Source: UBA4802 sp964509195 (lineage in GTDB: Bacteria > Spirochaetota > UBA4802 > UB4802). From it: 64,000 nucleotides of DNA. The translations under genes were made by a program, and so were the position numbers. Of the stretch, positions 42,959 to 53,052 are shown one piece after another. The notes below the pieces were generated by a model. That model made no database searches, had not been told where the DNA came from, and saw only the letters and a list, made by a program, of their open reading frames with translations. The stretch is taken from positions 620,001-684,000 of the forward strand of contig CAZDWJ010000001.1 in the NCBI GenBank assembly GCA_964509195.1, in the 5' to 3' direction. The first letter of the stretch is position 1; each line of letters starts with the position of its first letter.

Positions 42959-45451
42959 ATGAAAGCTATTGATGTTGCAACAAAAAATCATGTTTCAACA
43001 GATGATGTTATAAAGATCTGTAAGGATCTTGGCATCCCCTGCGCTGATGAACAGTCTGAATTGGCAAATGATGATGTGTTTCTCATAGAAAAAAAAATTC
43101 AGATAATAAAAGAACAGAGAGCCCAAGAAGCCAAGAAACTTATCCAGCAGGCAGAATTAAAGAAAAAAATTAAACTGAAAAGAAAAGTTCATGTTGCAAA
43201 AGAGCTTAAGAAAGAAGCCGAGGCAAAAGAGGCTGAAAGTGCGCTTGAAGAAGGCGAGCCTAAAGAGCAGGTAAAGGTAGTTGCAGAAAAACCACATACT
43301 GAAGCTATCGGGGTAAGGGAAAAGGAAAAGCAGGAGAAAAAGGAGCGATTTGATAAAGATAAAAAAGAAAAACATGGCAAGCCCAAAGACAGGTTCCAGA
43401 AAAAGGATTTCAGGAAAGATGATAAGCAAAAACCAAGATATGATGAAAAAGAACAAAAACCTGATAGACAGTCAGTAGCTCCAATCGTTGAGAAAAGAGA
43501 TATCTCAGTTATTGATAAAGAAGTTGTAGATTTGCAGAAACGTCAGAAAGATAAGGGGAAAGGAAAGGAAAAGGACAAAGATAAAGACAAACGTTTCTTA
43601 AAGAAGGAAAAAGAAGAACTTGAAGAAAAACTATTATTGCTGAAACGAAAAAAGGAATCACAACCGCGTGAAGCCGTAGCCCCAAAAGAAATAGAAATTA
43701 CTGAGACAATCACTGTAGGCGATCTTGCCAAGAAGATGAATATAAAAGCTAGTGAAGTAATTGCCAAGCTAATGTCTATGGGTGTTATGGCCACTATCAA
43801 TCAGGTTATTGATGCTGATACCGCTGCTATACTGGCAAGTGAATATGGAACAGAAGTAAAGGTAGTGTCGCTATATGAAGAAACGGTTATCAGGGCTGAT
43901 GAAGAGGATAGGTCAGAGGATTATCACCCCAGACCTCCTATTGTCACTGTTATGGGCCATGTTGACCATGGTAAAACAAAATTGCTTGATGCCATACGCC
44001 AAGCAAATGTTGTGGCAACCGAGCATGGTGGAATCACGCAGCATATAGGTGCATACAGAGTTAAGGTAGGCGATAAATATGTAACATTTCTTGATACACC
44101 TGGTCATGAAGCATTCACCACCATGCGTGCGCGGGGTGCAAGTGTTACTGATATCGTGGTGCTGGTTGTAGCAGCTGATGATGGTGTAATGCCACAGACA
44201 GTTGAAGCAATAAACCATGCAAAAGCAGCAAATGTGCCTATAATAGTTGCTATTAATAAAATAGATTTACCTGAGGCAAACCCCAATAGGGTAAAACAGG
44301 AATTAACAGCATACGAGCTTATACCGGAAGAATGGGGAGGAACCACTCTATTTGCAGAGATAAGTGCCAAACAAAGGATCAATATTAATGAGCTCCTTGA
44401 ACTTATATTGATTCAGGCTGAAATGCTGGAATTAAAAGCCAATCCAAAATTGAGGGCCCGAGGTGTTGTGATTGAGTCAAAGCTTGACCCGGGACGTGGT
44501 CCAATAGCAACTGTGCTCATTCAAAATGGCACCCTGCATGTTGGCGACCCGTTTGTTGTGGGGTTATATTCAGGACGAGTGCGTGCAATGTTTACTGATA
44601 CAGGACAGCAGGTGCAGGAAGCTACTCCATCGATGCCGGTGGAAGTATTGGGAATAAGTGGAGTGCCCTCAGCAGGTGACCCCTTCCAGGTTGTTGAATC
44701 CGAAAAATATGCACGGCAAATAGCGCAAAAACGTCAGGAACTTGTACGGCTTGAAAGTGCACAGAAAATAAAGAAGGTTACATTGGAAGATCTCAATACG
44801 ATGATAAAGGAAGGAGAGATCAAGGAACTCAAGATAGTTATCAAAGCGGATGTTGATGGTTCAGTACAGGCATTGCGAGATTCATTGCAGAAGCTTTCCA
44901 CCAATGATATCCGCGTGAAGGTGATACATGCTGCGACAGGTGGCATTAATGAATCTGATGTAATGCTTGCATCAGCATCAAATGCACTCATCATAGGCTA
45001 TCAGGTAAGACCGTCTGCCAGAGTTTCGGAGATTGCTGAAAAAGAAAGTGTTTCAATCAAATATTATAATATCATCTATGATGCGATTAATGATGTTAGG
45101 GCGGCTATGGAAGGCATGCTATCTCCTGAAATAAAAGAAGAGGTTACATCAACCGGCGAGGTCAAGCAGATTTTTAAAATCAGCAAGGTTGGTACCATTG
45201 CAGGAGCTGTTGTGTTAACAGGGCGTTTGAAACGAAGTGATAAAATCAGGCTCATCCGTGATGGTGTTGTTGTATTTGATGGCAAGCTTAATTCATTAAA
45301 GCGGTTTAAGAATGATGCAGCTGAAGTTGAAGCAGGTCAGGAATGTGGGTTTACACTGGAAAACTTCAATGATGTCAAAGAAGGAGATAACTTTGAATCA
45401 TATCAAATTGTTGAGATAAAGAAGAAATTAGATGATTCATCTAGAGGATAA
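42959..45451 (+). CDS. infB: Translation initiation factor IF-2
   Basis: GTPase that places initiator tRNA on the ribosome. ATG at 42959 with AGGG 8 bases before it. Of 830 residues, the first 250 are extremely Lys/Glu-rich (EKKERFDKDKKEKHGK) and presumably disordered. A second IF2-N domain precedes the G domain, with G1 GHVDHGKT (near 332), G3 DTPGHEAF and G4 NKID. The C-terminal domains (about 500-830) are complete. Downstream of nusA and translated with it. Confidence 0.97.
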   Translation: MKAIDVATKNHVSTDDVIKICKDLGIPCADEQSELANDDVFLIEKKIQIIKEQRAQEAKKLIQQAELKKKIKLKRKVHVAKELKKEAEAKEAESALEEGEPKEQVKVVAEKPHTEAIGVREKEKQEKKERFDKDKKEKHGKPKDRFQKKDFRKDDKQKPRYDEKEQKPDRQSVAPIVEKRDISVIDKEVVDLQKRQKDKGKGKEKDKDKDKRFLKKEKEELEEKLLLLKRKKESQPREAVAPKEIEITETITVGDLAKKMNIKASEVIAKLMSMGVMATINQVIDADTAAILASEYGTEVKVVSLYEETVIRADEEDRSEDYHPRPPIVTVMGHVDHGKTKLLDAIRQANVVATEHGGITQHIGAYRVKVGDKYVTFLDTPGHEAFTTMRARGASVTDIVVLVVAADDGVMPQTVEAINHAKAANVPIIVAINKIDLPEANPNRVKQELTAYELIPEEWGGTTLFAEISAKQRININELLELILIQAEMLELKANPKLRARGVVIESKLDPGRGPIATVLIQNGTLHVGDPFVVGLYSGRVRAMFTDTGQQVQEATPSMPVEVLGISGVPSAGDPFQVVESEKYARQIAQKRQELVRLESAQKIKKVTLEDLNTMIKEGEIKELKIVIKADVDGSVQALRDSLQKLSTNDIRVKVIHAATGGINESDVMLASASNALIIGYQVRPSARVSEIAEKESVSIKYYNIIYDAINDVRAAMEGMLSPEIKEEVTSTGEVKQIFKISKVGTIAGAVVLTGRLKRSDKIRLIRDGVVVFDGKLNSLKRFKNDAAEVEAGQECGFTLENFNDVKEGDNFESYQIVEIKKKLDDSSRG

Positions 45452-45462
45452 CCCCTGCACAT

Positions 45463-45837
45463 ATGAGTTTCAGAAAACAGAAATTAGAAACACAGATTAA
45501 AAAACTTGTTGGCACATTGATAGTAACAGAGATCAAGGACCCGCGCATTGGATTTGTGACAGTGACAAATGTTGAGTTAAGTAAAGATTATGCATATGCT
45601 GACGTGTATGTTTCGGTTCTGGGTGATGATAATGACAAAAAGAAAACTTTGGCAGGTCTTCAATCAGCACGTGGATTTATACAGTACAGAGTTGGCAAAG
45701 CATTGAGTATACGCACTATCCCTGAAATCAGGTTCCATCTGGATACTTCCATTGAGAAAGGTGTGGACATGGTGAACCTACTTGAAAAATTAGAAAAAGA
45801 ATCGTCAAAGAATAGTAGCGGAAACAGTGATAATTAA
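45463..45837 (+). CDS. rbfA: Ribosome-binding factor A
   Basis: Helps 16S rRNA 5' end maturation and 30S assembly. 124 residues with the KH-type fold: EIKDPRIGFVTVTNVELSKDYAYADVYVS (residues about 22-50) and IPEIRFHLDTSIEKG near the end. It is 11 bp after infB and 3 bp before truB. Confidence 0.95.
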   Translation: MSFRKQKLETQIKKLVGTLIVTEIKDPRIGFVTVTNVELSKDYAYADVYVSVLGDDNDKKKTLAGLQSARGFIQYRVGKALSIRTIPEIRFHLDTSIEKGVDMVNLLEKLEKESSKNSSGNSDN

Positions 45838-45840
45838 TTT

Positions 45841-46782
45841 ATGAACGTCTCTTATATAAAGGATTGTGTGTTGCTTGTAGACAAGCCACCAGGATACACT
45901 TCATTTGATATTATACAGAGTATAAAGAGACATTTGAAAGTAAAAAAATGCGGCCATGCTGGAACTCTGGATAAGTTTGCATCAGGTCTTTTAATTGTAT
46001 GCGTGGGGTGGGTAACACGGCTTATACCATTTTTTATGGGTATGGACAAACGATATGTTGCCACACTACAGTTAGGGGTGGCAACGGACACACATGACAG
46101 CGAGGGGCAGGTGGTTTTGCAAAGTTCTACACAATGCACATTAGAGGATATTGAGTCATGCATACACACGTATTTTACTGGGCAGATACTGCAGGTGCCG
46201 CCTGAATATTCAGCTATTAAAATTAATGGAAAACGTTCATCGGATAGAGTACGAAAAGGGGAATCGGTGGCGATAGCTCCCAGGCCAGTCCACATTCATG
46301 AAATTTCAGTACTTGATTTTGATACAACATATTCACAGCTCACAATTGATGTTACCTGCAGTAAAGGTACTTATATCCGTGCACTGGCGCGTGATCTGGG
46401 ATTGCGATTGCACACAGGCGCCCATGTTAGAACTCTGCGAAGAATTGCAATAGGGAACTATAGCGTTGAGGATGCTCTGACAATGGAACAATGCGTTGAG
46501 CTATCGTACAATAATTGTGAAGACATAAAGGGGGTGCTTACACCCTACAGGGCACTTGGGCATTTTGGTATTTTGGAAGTAAAACGTGATGCATTAATAA
46601 AGATTACCCATGGCAAGCCACTTTCCTTTGATGATGCTGCAAGTAAAATGGGTGGTGATATGTTAAGGGTGGTACCGGAAGGCACGGAACATCTGGTGGC
46701 ACTGGCTGTTAAAGACGAAAAGGGGTACAGGTGTAAAAAAGTTTTTATTGAAGAGCTCAATAAAATTGATACAATGAAATAA
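45841..46782 (+). CDS. truB: tRNA pseudouridine-55 synthase
   Basis: Converts U55 of the tRNA T loop to pseudouridine. 313 residues. The catalytic aspartate is D43 in GHAGTLDKFASGLL (the family usually has GTLDPxATG). VPPEYSAIKINGKR (near 119) and CSKGTYIRALARDLG (near 178) are conserved. It ends with a PUA-like domain (about 245-313). A dispersed repeat follows before rpsO. Confidence 0.95.
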   Translation: MNVSYIKDCVLLVDKPPGYTSFDIIQSIKRHLKVKKCGHAGTLDKFASGLLIVCVGWVTRLIPFFMGMDKRYVATLQLGVATDTHDSEGQVVLQSSTQCTLEDIESCIHTYFTGQILQVPPEYSAIKINGKRSSDRVRKGESVAIAPRPVHIHEISVLDFDTTYSQLTIDVTCSKGTYIRALARDLGLRLHTGAHVRTLRRIAIGNYSVEDALTMEQCVELSYNNCEDIKGVLTPYRALGHFGILEVKRDALIKITHGKPLSFDDAASKMGGDMLRVVPEGTEHLVALAVKDEKGYRCKKVFIEELNKIDTMK

Positions 46783-46797
46783 AAACATTCCCATTTT

Positions 46798-46916
46798 TAT
46801 GGGTACATCTATAAACTGCTTTTTCCTCAAAATTTACAATATAAAAAAAGCAGTTTTATCCTATGAATGTGGCCACAAGGGAACATCCTTAAAAATTAGT
46901 TTTTAGAAGTTCCCTT
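46798..46916 (-). repeat. Dispersed palindromic repeat, copy B
   Basis: The reverse complement starts AAGGGAACTTCTAAAAACTA and ends AGATGTACCCATA, matching copy A at 28975-29089. Internal arms AAACTGCTTTTT (46813-46824) and AAAAAGCAGTTT pair perfectly. It splits truB from rpsO inside an otherwise tight operon and could act as a processing or termination site there. Confidence 0.8.
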
Positions 46917-47027
46917 ATAATTTATTTCTTGACTGATTTTGACTGCAGATAGCACTGTGAATTATCAGGCTACAGTCAATACATTAAAGCAGAATATAGT
47001 GATTGTAAGGAGGAGTAAATAAGTCGT

Positions 47028-47285
47028 ATGGCAGAAAAAAGCGAGATTATCAACAAATTCCGGTTGCATGAAAAGGATACCGGATCAGCAGAAGTTCAGA
47101 TTGCCCTTTTAACTGAGCGGATTAACCATTTGACCGAGCATTTCAAGGTACATGTTAAAGACCATCATTCACGCAGAGGTTTACTGAAGCTTGTTGGCAA
47201 GCGAAGAAGGCTTCTTGATTATCTTAAAAAGAAGGATTTAACAAAGTACAGAGAATTGATCAAATCACTTGGAATACGAAGGTAA
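47028..47285 (+). CDS. rpsO: 30S ribosomal protein S15
   Basis: An 85-residue S15 (usual size 88-89) binding the central domain of 16S rRNA. GSAEVQIALLTERINHLTEHF and the basic KDHHSRRGLLKLVGKRRRLLDYL are the RNA-binding signatures. The AGGAGG lies 13 bases before the ATG, longer than usual, but no nearer start fits. Next to pnp, the conserved order. Confidence 0.96.
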   Translation: MAEKSEIINKFRLHEKDTGSAEVQIALLTERINHLTEHFKVHVKDHHSRRGLLKLVGKRRRLLDYLKKKDLTKYRELIKSLGIRR

Positions 47286-47328
47286 GGGTAAAAGAGAAAT
47301 TTAAAATTTAGTAGTTAAGGATTATACA

Positions 47329-49416
47329 ATGAATAAGGAATTTGTAGTAAATATTGGTGATGATGTAATCCTGTTTAATACCGGAATACTTGCAAAGCAA
47401 GCAGATGGTGCTGTTGCTGTTTCTTGTGGCGAAACGATAGTGTTTGCATCAGCTGTCGCATCAAAGAAAGTTGTGGAAGGGCAGGATTTTTTCCCATTAA
47501 CTGTTGATTACAGGGAAAAGCATTACTCAGCAGGTAAAATACCTGGCGGTTTTATAAAACGTGAAGGGAAGCCCAGCGATAAGGAAATTTTAACCAGCAG
47601 ATTAGCTGACAGGCCTATGCGCCCTCTTTTCCCGGATGATTTTGTCAATGAAGTGCAGGTAATCATTTATGTACTTAGTGCTGACAGAGAACATCAGCCT
47701 GATGTGCTGGCAATTAACGCTGCCTCAGCAGCACTCATCATTTCAGGAATCCCATTTAAGGGGCCTGTTGGTGCGGTAAGGGTTGGCAGAATTGGTGGGC
47801 AGTGGAAGGTAAATCCCAATTTTCAAGAAATGGAACACAGCGATATTGACCTGGTGGTTGCAGGAACAAAAAAAGCAGTAACCATGATTGAAGGGCAGGC
47901 AAAGAATTTAACCGAAGATGAGATGATAGAAGCCGTTGAATTTGCCCATGCCAATATTATTAAATTATGTGAAGTACAGGAAGAATTAAAAGAAGCCTGT
48001 GGCAAGCCACTCATGACATATGAACCAAAACTGAGTGATAAGGAACTGGAAAAGGTTATAAGAGAGCAATATTATAAAGATATTGAAAACTTAAAAGAAA
48101 TCTTTGAAAAGAAAGCCCGTGAGCAGGCAAAAGAAGCTATTATAGCTGCAATAACCAGCAAGTTACAGGAGCAATTCCCTGATACAATAAGATTGGTTCC
48201 TGAAATTGTGGACAATTTAGATGCGGAAGTAGTGCGCTCACGTATTTTGAATGAAGGTAAACGCGCTGATGGCAGGGGCTTAAAAGATATCCGTCCTATT
48301 GATATTATGATTGGTATTTTGCCCCGTGCACATGGCTCAGCGTTGTTTACACGTGGGCAAACGCAGAGCTTGGGTATAGTGACACTGGGAACTGTTGCTG
48401 ATTCTCAGCGCATTGATAGCATTGATTTACTGGAGGAATCGTATAAGCGCTTTATGCTCCACTATTACTTCCCTCCATTCAGTGTAGGCGAAGTTGGCAG
48501 AGTTGGTGGTGTGGGCCGCCGTGAAATAGGCCATGGTATGCTTGCCGAGCGTGCACTGGAATACGCTATTCCTGATGAAGGTACTTTTCCGTATACTATT
48601 CGTGTAGTGTCGGAGATACTTGAGTCCAATGGCTCATCGTCAATGGCTACGGTGTGTTCTGGTTCCCTGGCACTGTTTAATGCGGGAGTTCCAATGAAAG
48701 CACCGGTAGCAGGAATTGCAATGGGATTAGTACTTGAAGGCGACCGTTATGCAATATTAAGCGATATTCAGGGTATTGAGGATCACTTAGGTGATATGGA
48801 TTTTAAGGTTGCTGGTACTGCAACTGGTATCACTGCATTCCAGATGGACATTAAGATTGAGGGCATCACCACAGAGATTATGCGTAAAGCATTGGAGCAG
48901 GCAAAGGAAGGCAGGCTTCATATATTAGATAAGATGAATGAAATAATATCAGAGCCTGCTAAGGAGTTGTCGCCCCATGCTCCTAAGATAGCCGTCATGA
49001 AGATTGAGATTGAAAAGATCGGTGAAGTGATTGGGCCTGGTGGAAGGGTTATCAAAAAGATAATTGAGGAATCAGGGGCAGAGATTAATATTGAGCCTGA
49101 TGGTACAATATTTATTTCTGCAAATGAACAGGATGCAATTGAAAAAGCTCAGCTGGCTATCAAAGGACTTGTGGAAGAGGTAGAAGTTGGTGCTATCTAT
49201 AAAGGGATTGTAAAGCGGATTACTGATTTTGGTGCATTTGTTGAAATATTGCCCGGCAAACAGGGTCTGGTACACATCTCTAAACTTGACCACTCGCGGG
49301 TTGAAAATGTGAAAGATATTCTAAAAGAAGGTGATGAAGTTTTAGTAAAAGTCATTGGCATTGACGAGCAGGGACGCATCAACTTAAGCCGCAAAGACGC
49401 TATGAAAAAGCATTAA
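47329..49416 (+). CDS. pnp: Polyribonucleotide nucleotidyltransferase (PNPase)
   Basis: Phosphorolytic 3'-5' exonuclease of mRNA decay. 695 residues: two RNase PH domains (about 10-230 and 310-545, joined by an all-helical linker), the catalytic set in the second (GRREIGHGMLAERAL and DIQGIEDHLGDMDFKVAGT), KH domain near 564 (GEVIGPGGRVIKKI) and S1 domain near 620-690 (GAFVEILPGKQGLVHIS). Only 43 bp after rpsO. Confidence 0.97.
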   Translation: MNKEFVVNIGDDVILFNTGILAKQADGAVAVSCGETIVFASAVASKKVVEGQDFFPLTVDYREKHYSAGKIPGGFIKREGKPSDKEILTSRLADRPMRPLFPDDFVNEVQVIIYVLSADREHQPDVLAINAASAALIISGIPFKGPVGAVRVGRIGGQWKVNPNFQEMEHSDIDLVVAGTKKAVTMIEGQAKNLTEDEMIEAVEFAHANIIKLCEVQEELKEACGKPLMTYEPKLSDKELEKVIREQYYKDIENLKEIFEKKAREQAKEAIIAAITSKLQEQFPDTIRLVPEIVDNLDAEVVRSRILNEGKRADGRGLKDIRPIDIMIGILPRAHGSALFTRGQTQSLGIVTLGTVADSQRIDSIDLLEESYKRFMLHYYFPPFSVGEVGRVGGVGRREIGHGMLAERALEYAIPDEGTFPYTIRVVSEILESNGSSSMATVCSGSLALFNAGVPMKAPVAGIAMGLVLEGDRYAILSDIQGIEDHLGDMDFKVAGTATGITAFQMDIKIEGITTEIMRKALEQAKEGRLHILDKMNEIISEPAKELSPHAPKIAVMKIEIEKIGEVIGPGGRVIKKIIEESGAEINIEPDGTIFISANEQDAIEKAQLAIKGLVEEVEVGAIYKGIVKRITDFGAFVEILPGKQGLVHISKLDHSRVENVKDILKEGDEVLVKVIGIDEQGRINLSRKDAMKKH

Positions 49417-49421
49417 AAAAA

Positions 49422-50684
49422 ATGGTTCACAAATTCATACTACCTAACGGCCTCACGGTTCTACTTGAGCCAATTGATAATGTTGTGTCTGTGTCATGCG
49501 GCCTATGGATTAAGGTGGGCTCACGGCACGAAAAAGCCAATGAAATGGGGTACGCCCATTTCATTGAGCATATGCTTTTTAAAGGTACAGAAAAATACAG
49601 TGCAAAGGATATTGCACGTCTTGTAGACAGAGTAGGTGGCCAGCACAATGCTGCAACAAACAGAGAATATACGTGTTACTACATTAATGTGGTATCAGAC
49701 TATCTGAATCTGGCCGTTGAGATATTGTCCGACACGTATCTTCATTCCCGATTTGATGCCGATGAGATAGAGAAAGAAAAAAATGTAGTAATTGAAGAGA
49801 TACGGATGTATGAGGACACACCAGATGAGCATATACATGATCTTTTTATGGACACCATGTTTTATAAAAGCCCATTAGGGCATTCGATACTGGGCAGCAT
49901 TGAAACAATAAGTTCAATACACCGTGAAAGTATTATTTCTTTTTATAACCACCATTATACTGATGATACTTGCCTTTTTGTTATTTCTGGAAACTTTAAT
50001 GTAGAAGAAGCAAAGCAGATTATTGAACATTATTTTTGCAAGGACTGTACGACACAGAACACTAAAAATATCCTTGCACCACCACAGTATGAACGGAAAT
50101 TAAGAGTACATCTTGATAAGGACCTGGAGCAGATTCATCTATGTATTGGCACAGATGGTTTGAGCAAAGTAGATGAAGATAGATGGGCCTATTATGTATT
50201 CAATACTATTCTGGGTGGGAGTATGTCATCCCGTCTTTTCCAGAATATCCGCGAAAAAGAAGGGTTGTGCTACAGCATATATTGTTTTCATTCATCGTTC
50301 ATGGATACTGGTGTGTTTGGTATTTATTGTGGGACAGCTCCTTCACAATACAATAAACTGCTGAAGTTAGTAGCCAATGAATGCCGACAACTCATATCTT
50401 TAGGCATTTCTGAAGAAGAATTGGCTGATGCCAAAAGCTATCTGGTGGGGAATATGGCCTTAAGTCTGGAAAGCACGGAAGTGCGGATGAGTCATATTGC
50501 CAAAAATGAGATGGTGTTTGGGCAACAATTTACCTTTAAGGAAATAGTGCGAAATATACAAGCTGTAACGCTAGATGATTTTATGCGAGTTGCTCACAGG
50601 ATATTAGGTAATTCACAGTTTTCACTGGTTACTATTGGAAAATTGCCTCAGAATCCCATCAATGAGTTCTATCTGGATTTATAA
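49422..50684 (+). CDS. M16-family zinc metallopeptidase
   Basis: A 420-residue protein of the processing-peptidase group often found after pnp. The inverted zinc motif is HFIEH in YAHFIEHMLFKGT (residues 47-51), and the distal glutamate is probably in EKNVVIEEIRMYED (about 125). The second, inactive M16 half follows (NTILGGSMSSRLFQNIREKEGL). No signal peptide, so cytosolic. It starts 5 bp after the pnp stop and ends the operon. Confidence 0.93.
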   Translation: MVHKFILPNGLTVLLEPIDNVVSVSCGLWIKVGSRHEKANEMGYAHFIEHMLFKGTEKYSAKDIARLVDRVGGQHNAATNREYTCYYINVVSDYLNLAVEILSDTYLHSRFDADEIEKEKNVVIEEIRMYEDTPDEHIHDLFMDTMFYKSPLGHSILGSIETISSIHRESIISFYNHHYTDDTCLFVISGNFNVEEAKQIIEHYFCKDCTTQNTKNILAPPQYERKLRVHLDKDLEQIHLCIGTDGLSKVDEDRWAYYVFNTILGGSMSSRLFQNIREKEGLCYSIYCFHSSFMDTGVFGIYCGTAPSQYNKLLKLVANECRQLISLGISEEELADAKSYLVGNMALSLESTEVRMSHIAKNEMVFGQQFTFKEIVRNIQAVTLDDFMRVAHRILGNSQFSLVTIGKLPQNPINEFYLDL

Positions 50685-50998
50685 ATATAATTGCACTTAT
50701 CCACAGTTTATTATTTTTCCCTCTTTTCGGATTTTTGGTAGGGGGATTATCCATCAAAAAGGGATTTTATCTTTGTGTTAATTCCCTATGCATACAAACT
50801 TCTACAAGGGTATAGCATTATAATAGAAAAAGATTATACCCCAAATGACAACACCACTATTTTCCTTCTTTTGTTTAATTTTCGCAAAATTTCTGAAATG
50901 AGCCTAATTTGTTATTGACTTTTTAATCACTTATGATTAATATTAAACCAAACGGACGGTATATTAAATGCATTTTACAATTTGAGGAGGTATGTTAT
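50685..50998. other. Intergenic region before the lipase gene
   Basis: No gene. GGGTATA (50808-50814) and TATACCC (50835-50841) are perfect 7-bp arms 20 bases apart and may end the upstream operon; no clean T tract follows. The right end holds a candidate promoter. Confidence 0.45.
50915..50943 (+). promoter_or_regulatory. Candidate promoter of the lipase operon
   Basis: TTGACT (50915-50920) and TAATAT (50938-50943) have 17-base spacing, leaving a leader of about 50 nt with GAGGAGG before the lipase ATG. Confidence 0.45.
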
Positions 50999-52939
50999 AT
51001 GTATAAAATAAAAGTTTTAAACGTTGTTTTTGGATTAATTTTTGCTTTCCTTTTCATAACTTACCCAACACCAGGGTTTTCTGCATCCTATCGAGGTGAG
51101 TTGACAAACAAACAAACGGTTACGGGAACGTTAACTCAGACCGGTGCAGAGGAGTATTGGAAGATTGTGGTCCCATCTGGTACATATCGTATGCATGTAG
51201 TTATGGAACAGGGTTCAGACAAAAAAGTAACCGGTCAGGATTTTGATATTTATGGTAGAAAGGACTATGAACCTACTACATCCGCGTATCATTTTAAAGG
51301 AGCTACTGATGGACGGCATATAATAGGCAGTGGAGAAGATGTGCTGTACACAAATGGTGGCATTTATGCAATTTCTGCAGGTACATGGTATATCAAGGTT
51401 CGTAGCTATAATGGAAGTGGGAGCTATAAGTTAACGGTAACACTCTTAGGTTCTGGGCCAGCTACATACCTTGATGATACTGTGCCATCTTTAGTAAGTG
51501 GTGAAAAAGCTGGTGGTTATTTAGGAGGTGATGCATATCGTGATCTATGGAAAGTTAGTGTACCTTCAAATACTAGCAAGATGCAGGTAATTGTTGAGCT
51601 TGGTAACAATTATACATGTGATTTTGATTTGTATGGACTCAGGAATTACCATCCTGATAAACCAAATATGGACTATAGCTTCTCTTCAATCAATGTAGGT
51701 GGCGAAAATGTTACAGTAACAAGCCCTTCAGAGGGAACATGGTACTTTTGGGTTGATAGATGGACTGGGGCCGGGGATTACGCCATAAAAGTTATACTAA
51801 CACCAGGTGATACCGTTACTTCGCTAACTGCTGGGACTAAGTTTAGCGGTACACTTTCAGCTGGGCAGACAAAGTTGTTCAAAATTTCTGTGCCTGTTGA
51901 CATAAAGAATATGCGTACGATATTAAACTGTGGGACGAATAACTTTGATCTATATGCAAAATATGAGTATAAACCAACCACTTCTGATTATCACTGGGCA
52001 AGTACAAACAGTACTGGAGAGGATTATACATTTGACAATCCAAATTCTGGTGTGTGGTATATTCTGGTGAAAGCGACATCAGGGAGTGGAAGTTATGATA
52101 TCACGTGCTATCTAAATAAAAATACCGCTTCATGTGCCACACAATATCCAGTTATATTAGCTCACGGTATGGCTGCAACTGATAAAATGTTTGGAGTTGT
52201 TGATTATTTCTGGGGTGTAAAAACTGCTCTTATGAATGCTGGTGCACCTGTATATGTAACACAAGTGAATTGTATGGATAGTACTGCAAACAAAGCTTTA
52301 CAATGGAAGACCCAGGTTGAACAGATTCTTGCAAGTACAGGTAAATCAAAATTCAATGTTATTGGCCATTCCCATGGGGCTGTATATACACGGTACGCAA
52401 TCAGTAACCTAGGACTTGGTACAAAATGTGCATCGCATACCAGCATTGGTGGCCCCCATAAAGGAAGTGCTGTGGCGGATGTTCTCATAGGAGTATTAGG
52501 AGATGCAGGATCATGGCTTGTTGGAAAAGTAATGGATTATGTTTATGCATTTTTTATTGGTGATACACAACCAAATAGTTTATCAAATGCACAGGATTTA
52601 ACACGAAACTATATGATCAATACATTTAATCCTAATACCCCAAATGTAAGTGGTGTGTATTATCAGACATATAAAACTAAAATAAAAACGATCACTCTTA
52701 ACCTTGTTCTTGGACCCACAAAGCTTCTCCTTGATCATTATGAAGGGGATAATGATGGTTTGGTATCTGTGAATTCACAGTTATGGGGAACTGATAGAGG
52801 GATGTACACTGGAGCATGGTGGTGTGGAGGTGTTGACCACATCAAACAAATAGGTCATTTCTTTGGTTTTACTCCAGGTTTTAGTGCACCTAACTTTTAC
52901 AAAGACATAGTAGCAGATTTAAAAGCAAAAGGATATTAA
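50999..52939 (+). CDS. Secreted lipase with three pre-peptidase-like beta domains
   Basis: The ATG at 50999 has GAGGAGG 8 bases upstream and gives a Sec signal (GLIFAFLFITYPTPGFSA). Of 646 residues, about 35-375 hold three tandem beta-sandwich units similar to the pre-peptidase C-terminal type; each has a ...DFDLYG... or ...NFDLYA... strand and ends GTWYIKV/GTWYFWV/GVWYILV plus SGSYxxT. The lipase domain follows: oxyanion region LAHGMAATD (387-395), nucleophile S458 in GHSHG, probable acid D586 in DNDGLV, probable histidine H614 in VDHIKQIG. It acts outside the cell or in the envelope on esters. The next gene encodes its foldase. Confidence 0.85.
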   Translation: MYKIKVLNVVFGLIFAFLFITYPTPGFSASYRGELTNKQTVTGTLTQTGAEEYWKIVVPSGTYRMHVVMEQGSDKKVTGQDFDIYGRKDYEPTTSAYHFKGATDGRHIIGSGEDVLYTNGGIYAISAGTWYIKVRSYNGSGSYKLTVTLLGSGPATYLDDTVPSLVSGEKAGGYLGGDAYRDLWKVSVPSNTSKMQVIVELGNNYTCDFDLYGLRNYHPDKPNMDYSFSSINVGGENVTVTSPSEGTWYFWVDRWTGAGDYAIKVILTPGDTVTSLTAGTKFSGTLSAGQTKLFKISVPVDIKNMRTILNCGTNNFDLYAKYEYKPTTSDYHWASTNSTGEDYTFDNPNSGVWYILVKATSGSGSYDITCYLNKNTASCATQYPVILAHGMAATDKMFGVVDYFWGVKTALMNAGAPVYVTQVNCMDSTANKALQWKTQVEQILASTGKSKFNVIGHSHGAVYTRYAISNLGLGTKCASHTSIGGPHKGSAVADVLIGVLGDAGSWLVGKVMDYVYAFFIGDTQPNSLSNAQDLTRNYMINTFNPNTPNVSGVYYQTYKTKIKTITLNLVLGPTKLLLDHYEGDNDGLVSVNSQLWGTDRGMYTGAWWCGGVDHIKQIGHFFGFTPGFSAPNFYKDIVADLKAKGY

Positions 52940-52955
52940 AACTTTCTGTAAACAT

Positions 52956-52987
52956 GTGGGGGGGATTCTGGTAGAATCATCCCCCAC
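52956..52987 (+). other. Strong GC-rich hairpin between lipase and foldase genes
   Basis: GTGGGGG / CCCCCAC plus ATTCT / AGAAT form a stem with a small bulge and a GGT loop, 16 bp after the lipase stop. There is no T tract, so it is more likely an mRNA 3'-end stabiliser or a partial terminator that sets lipase and foldase levels apart. Confidence 0.65.
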
Positions 52988-53052
52988 TTGGTATAAAATT
53001 AAAAAATGTATAAGTGATAATTTTATAGGTGTAGAATTTTAATGAGGATTAT

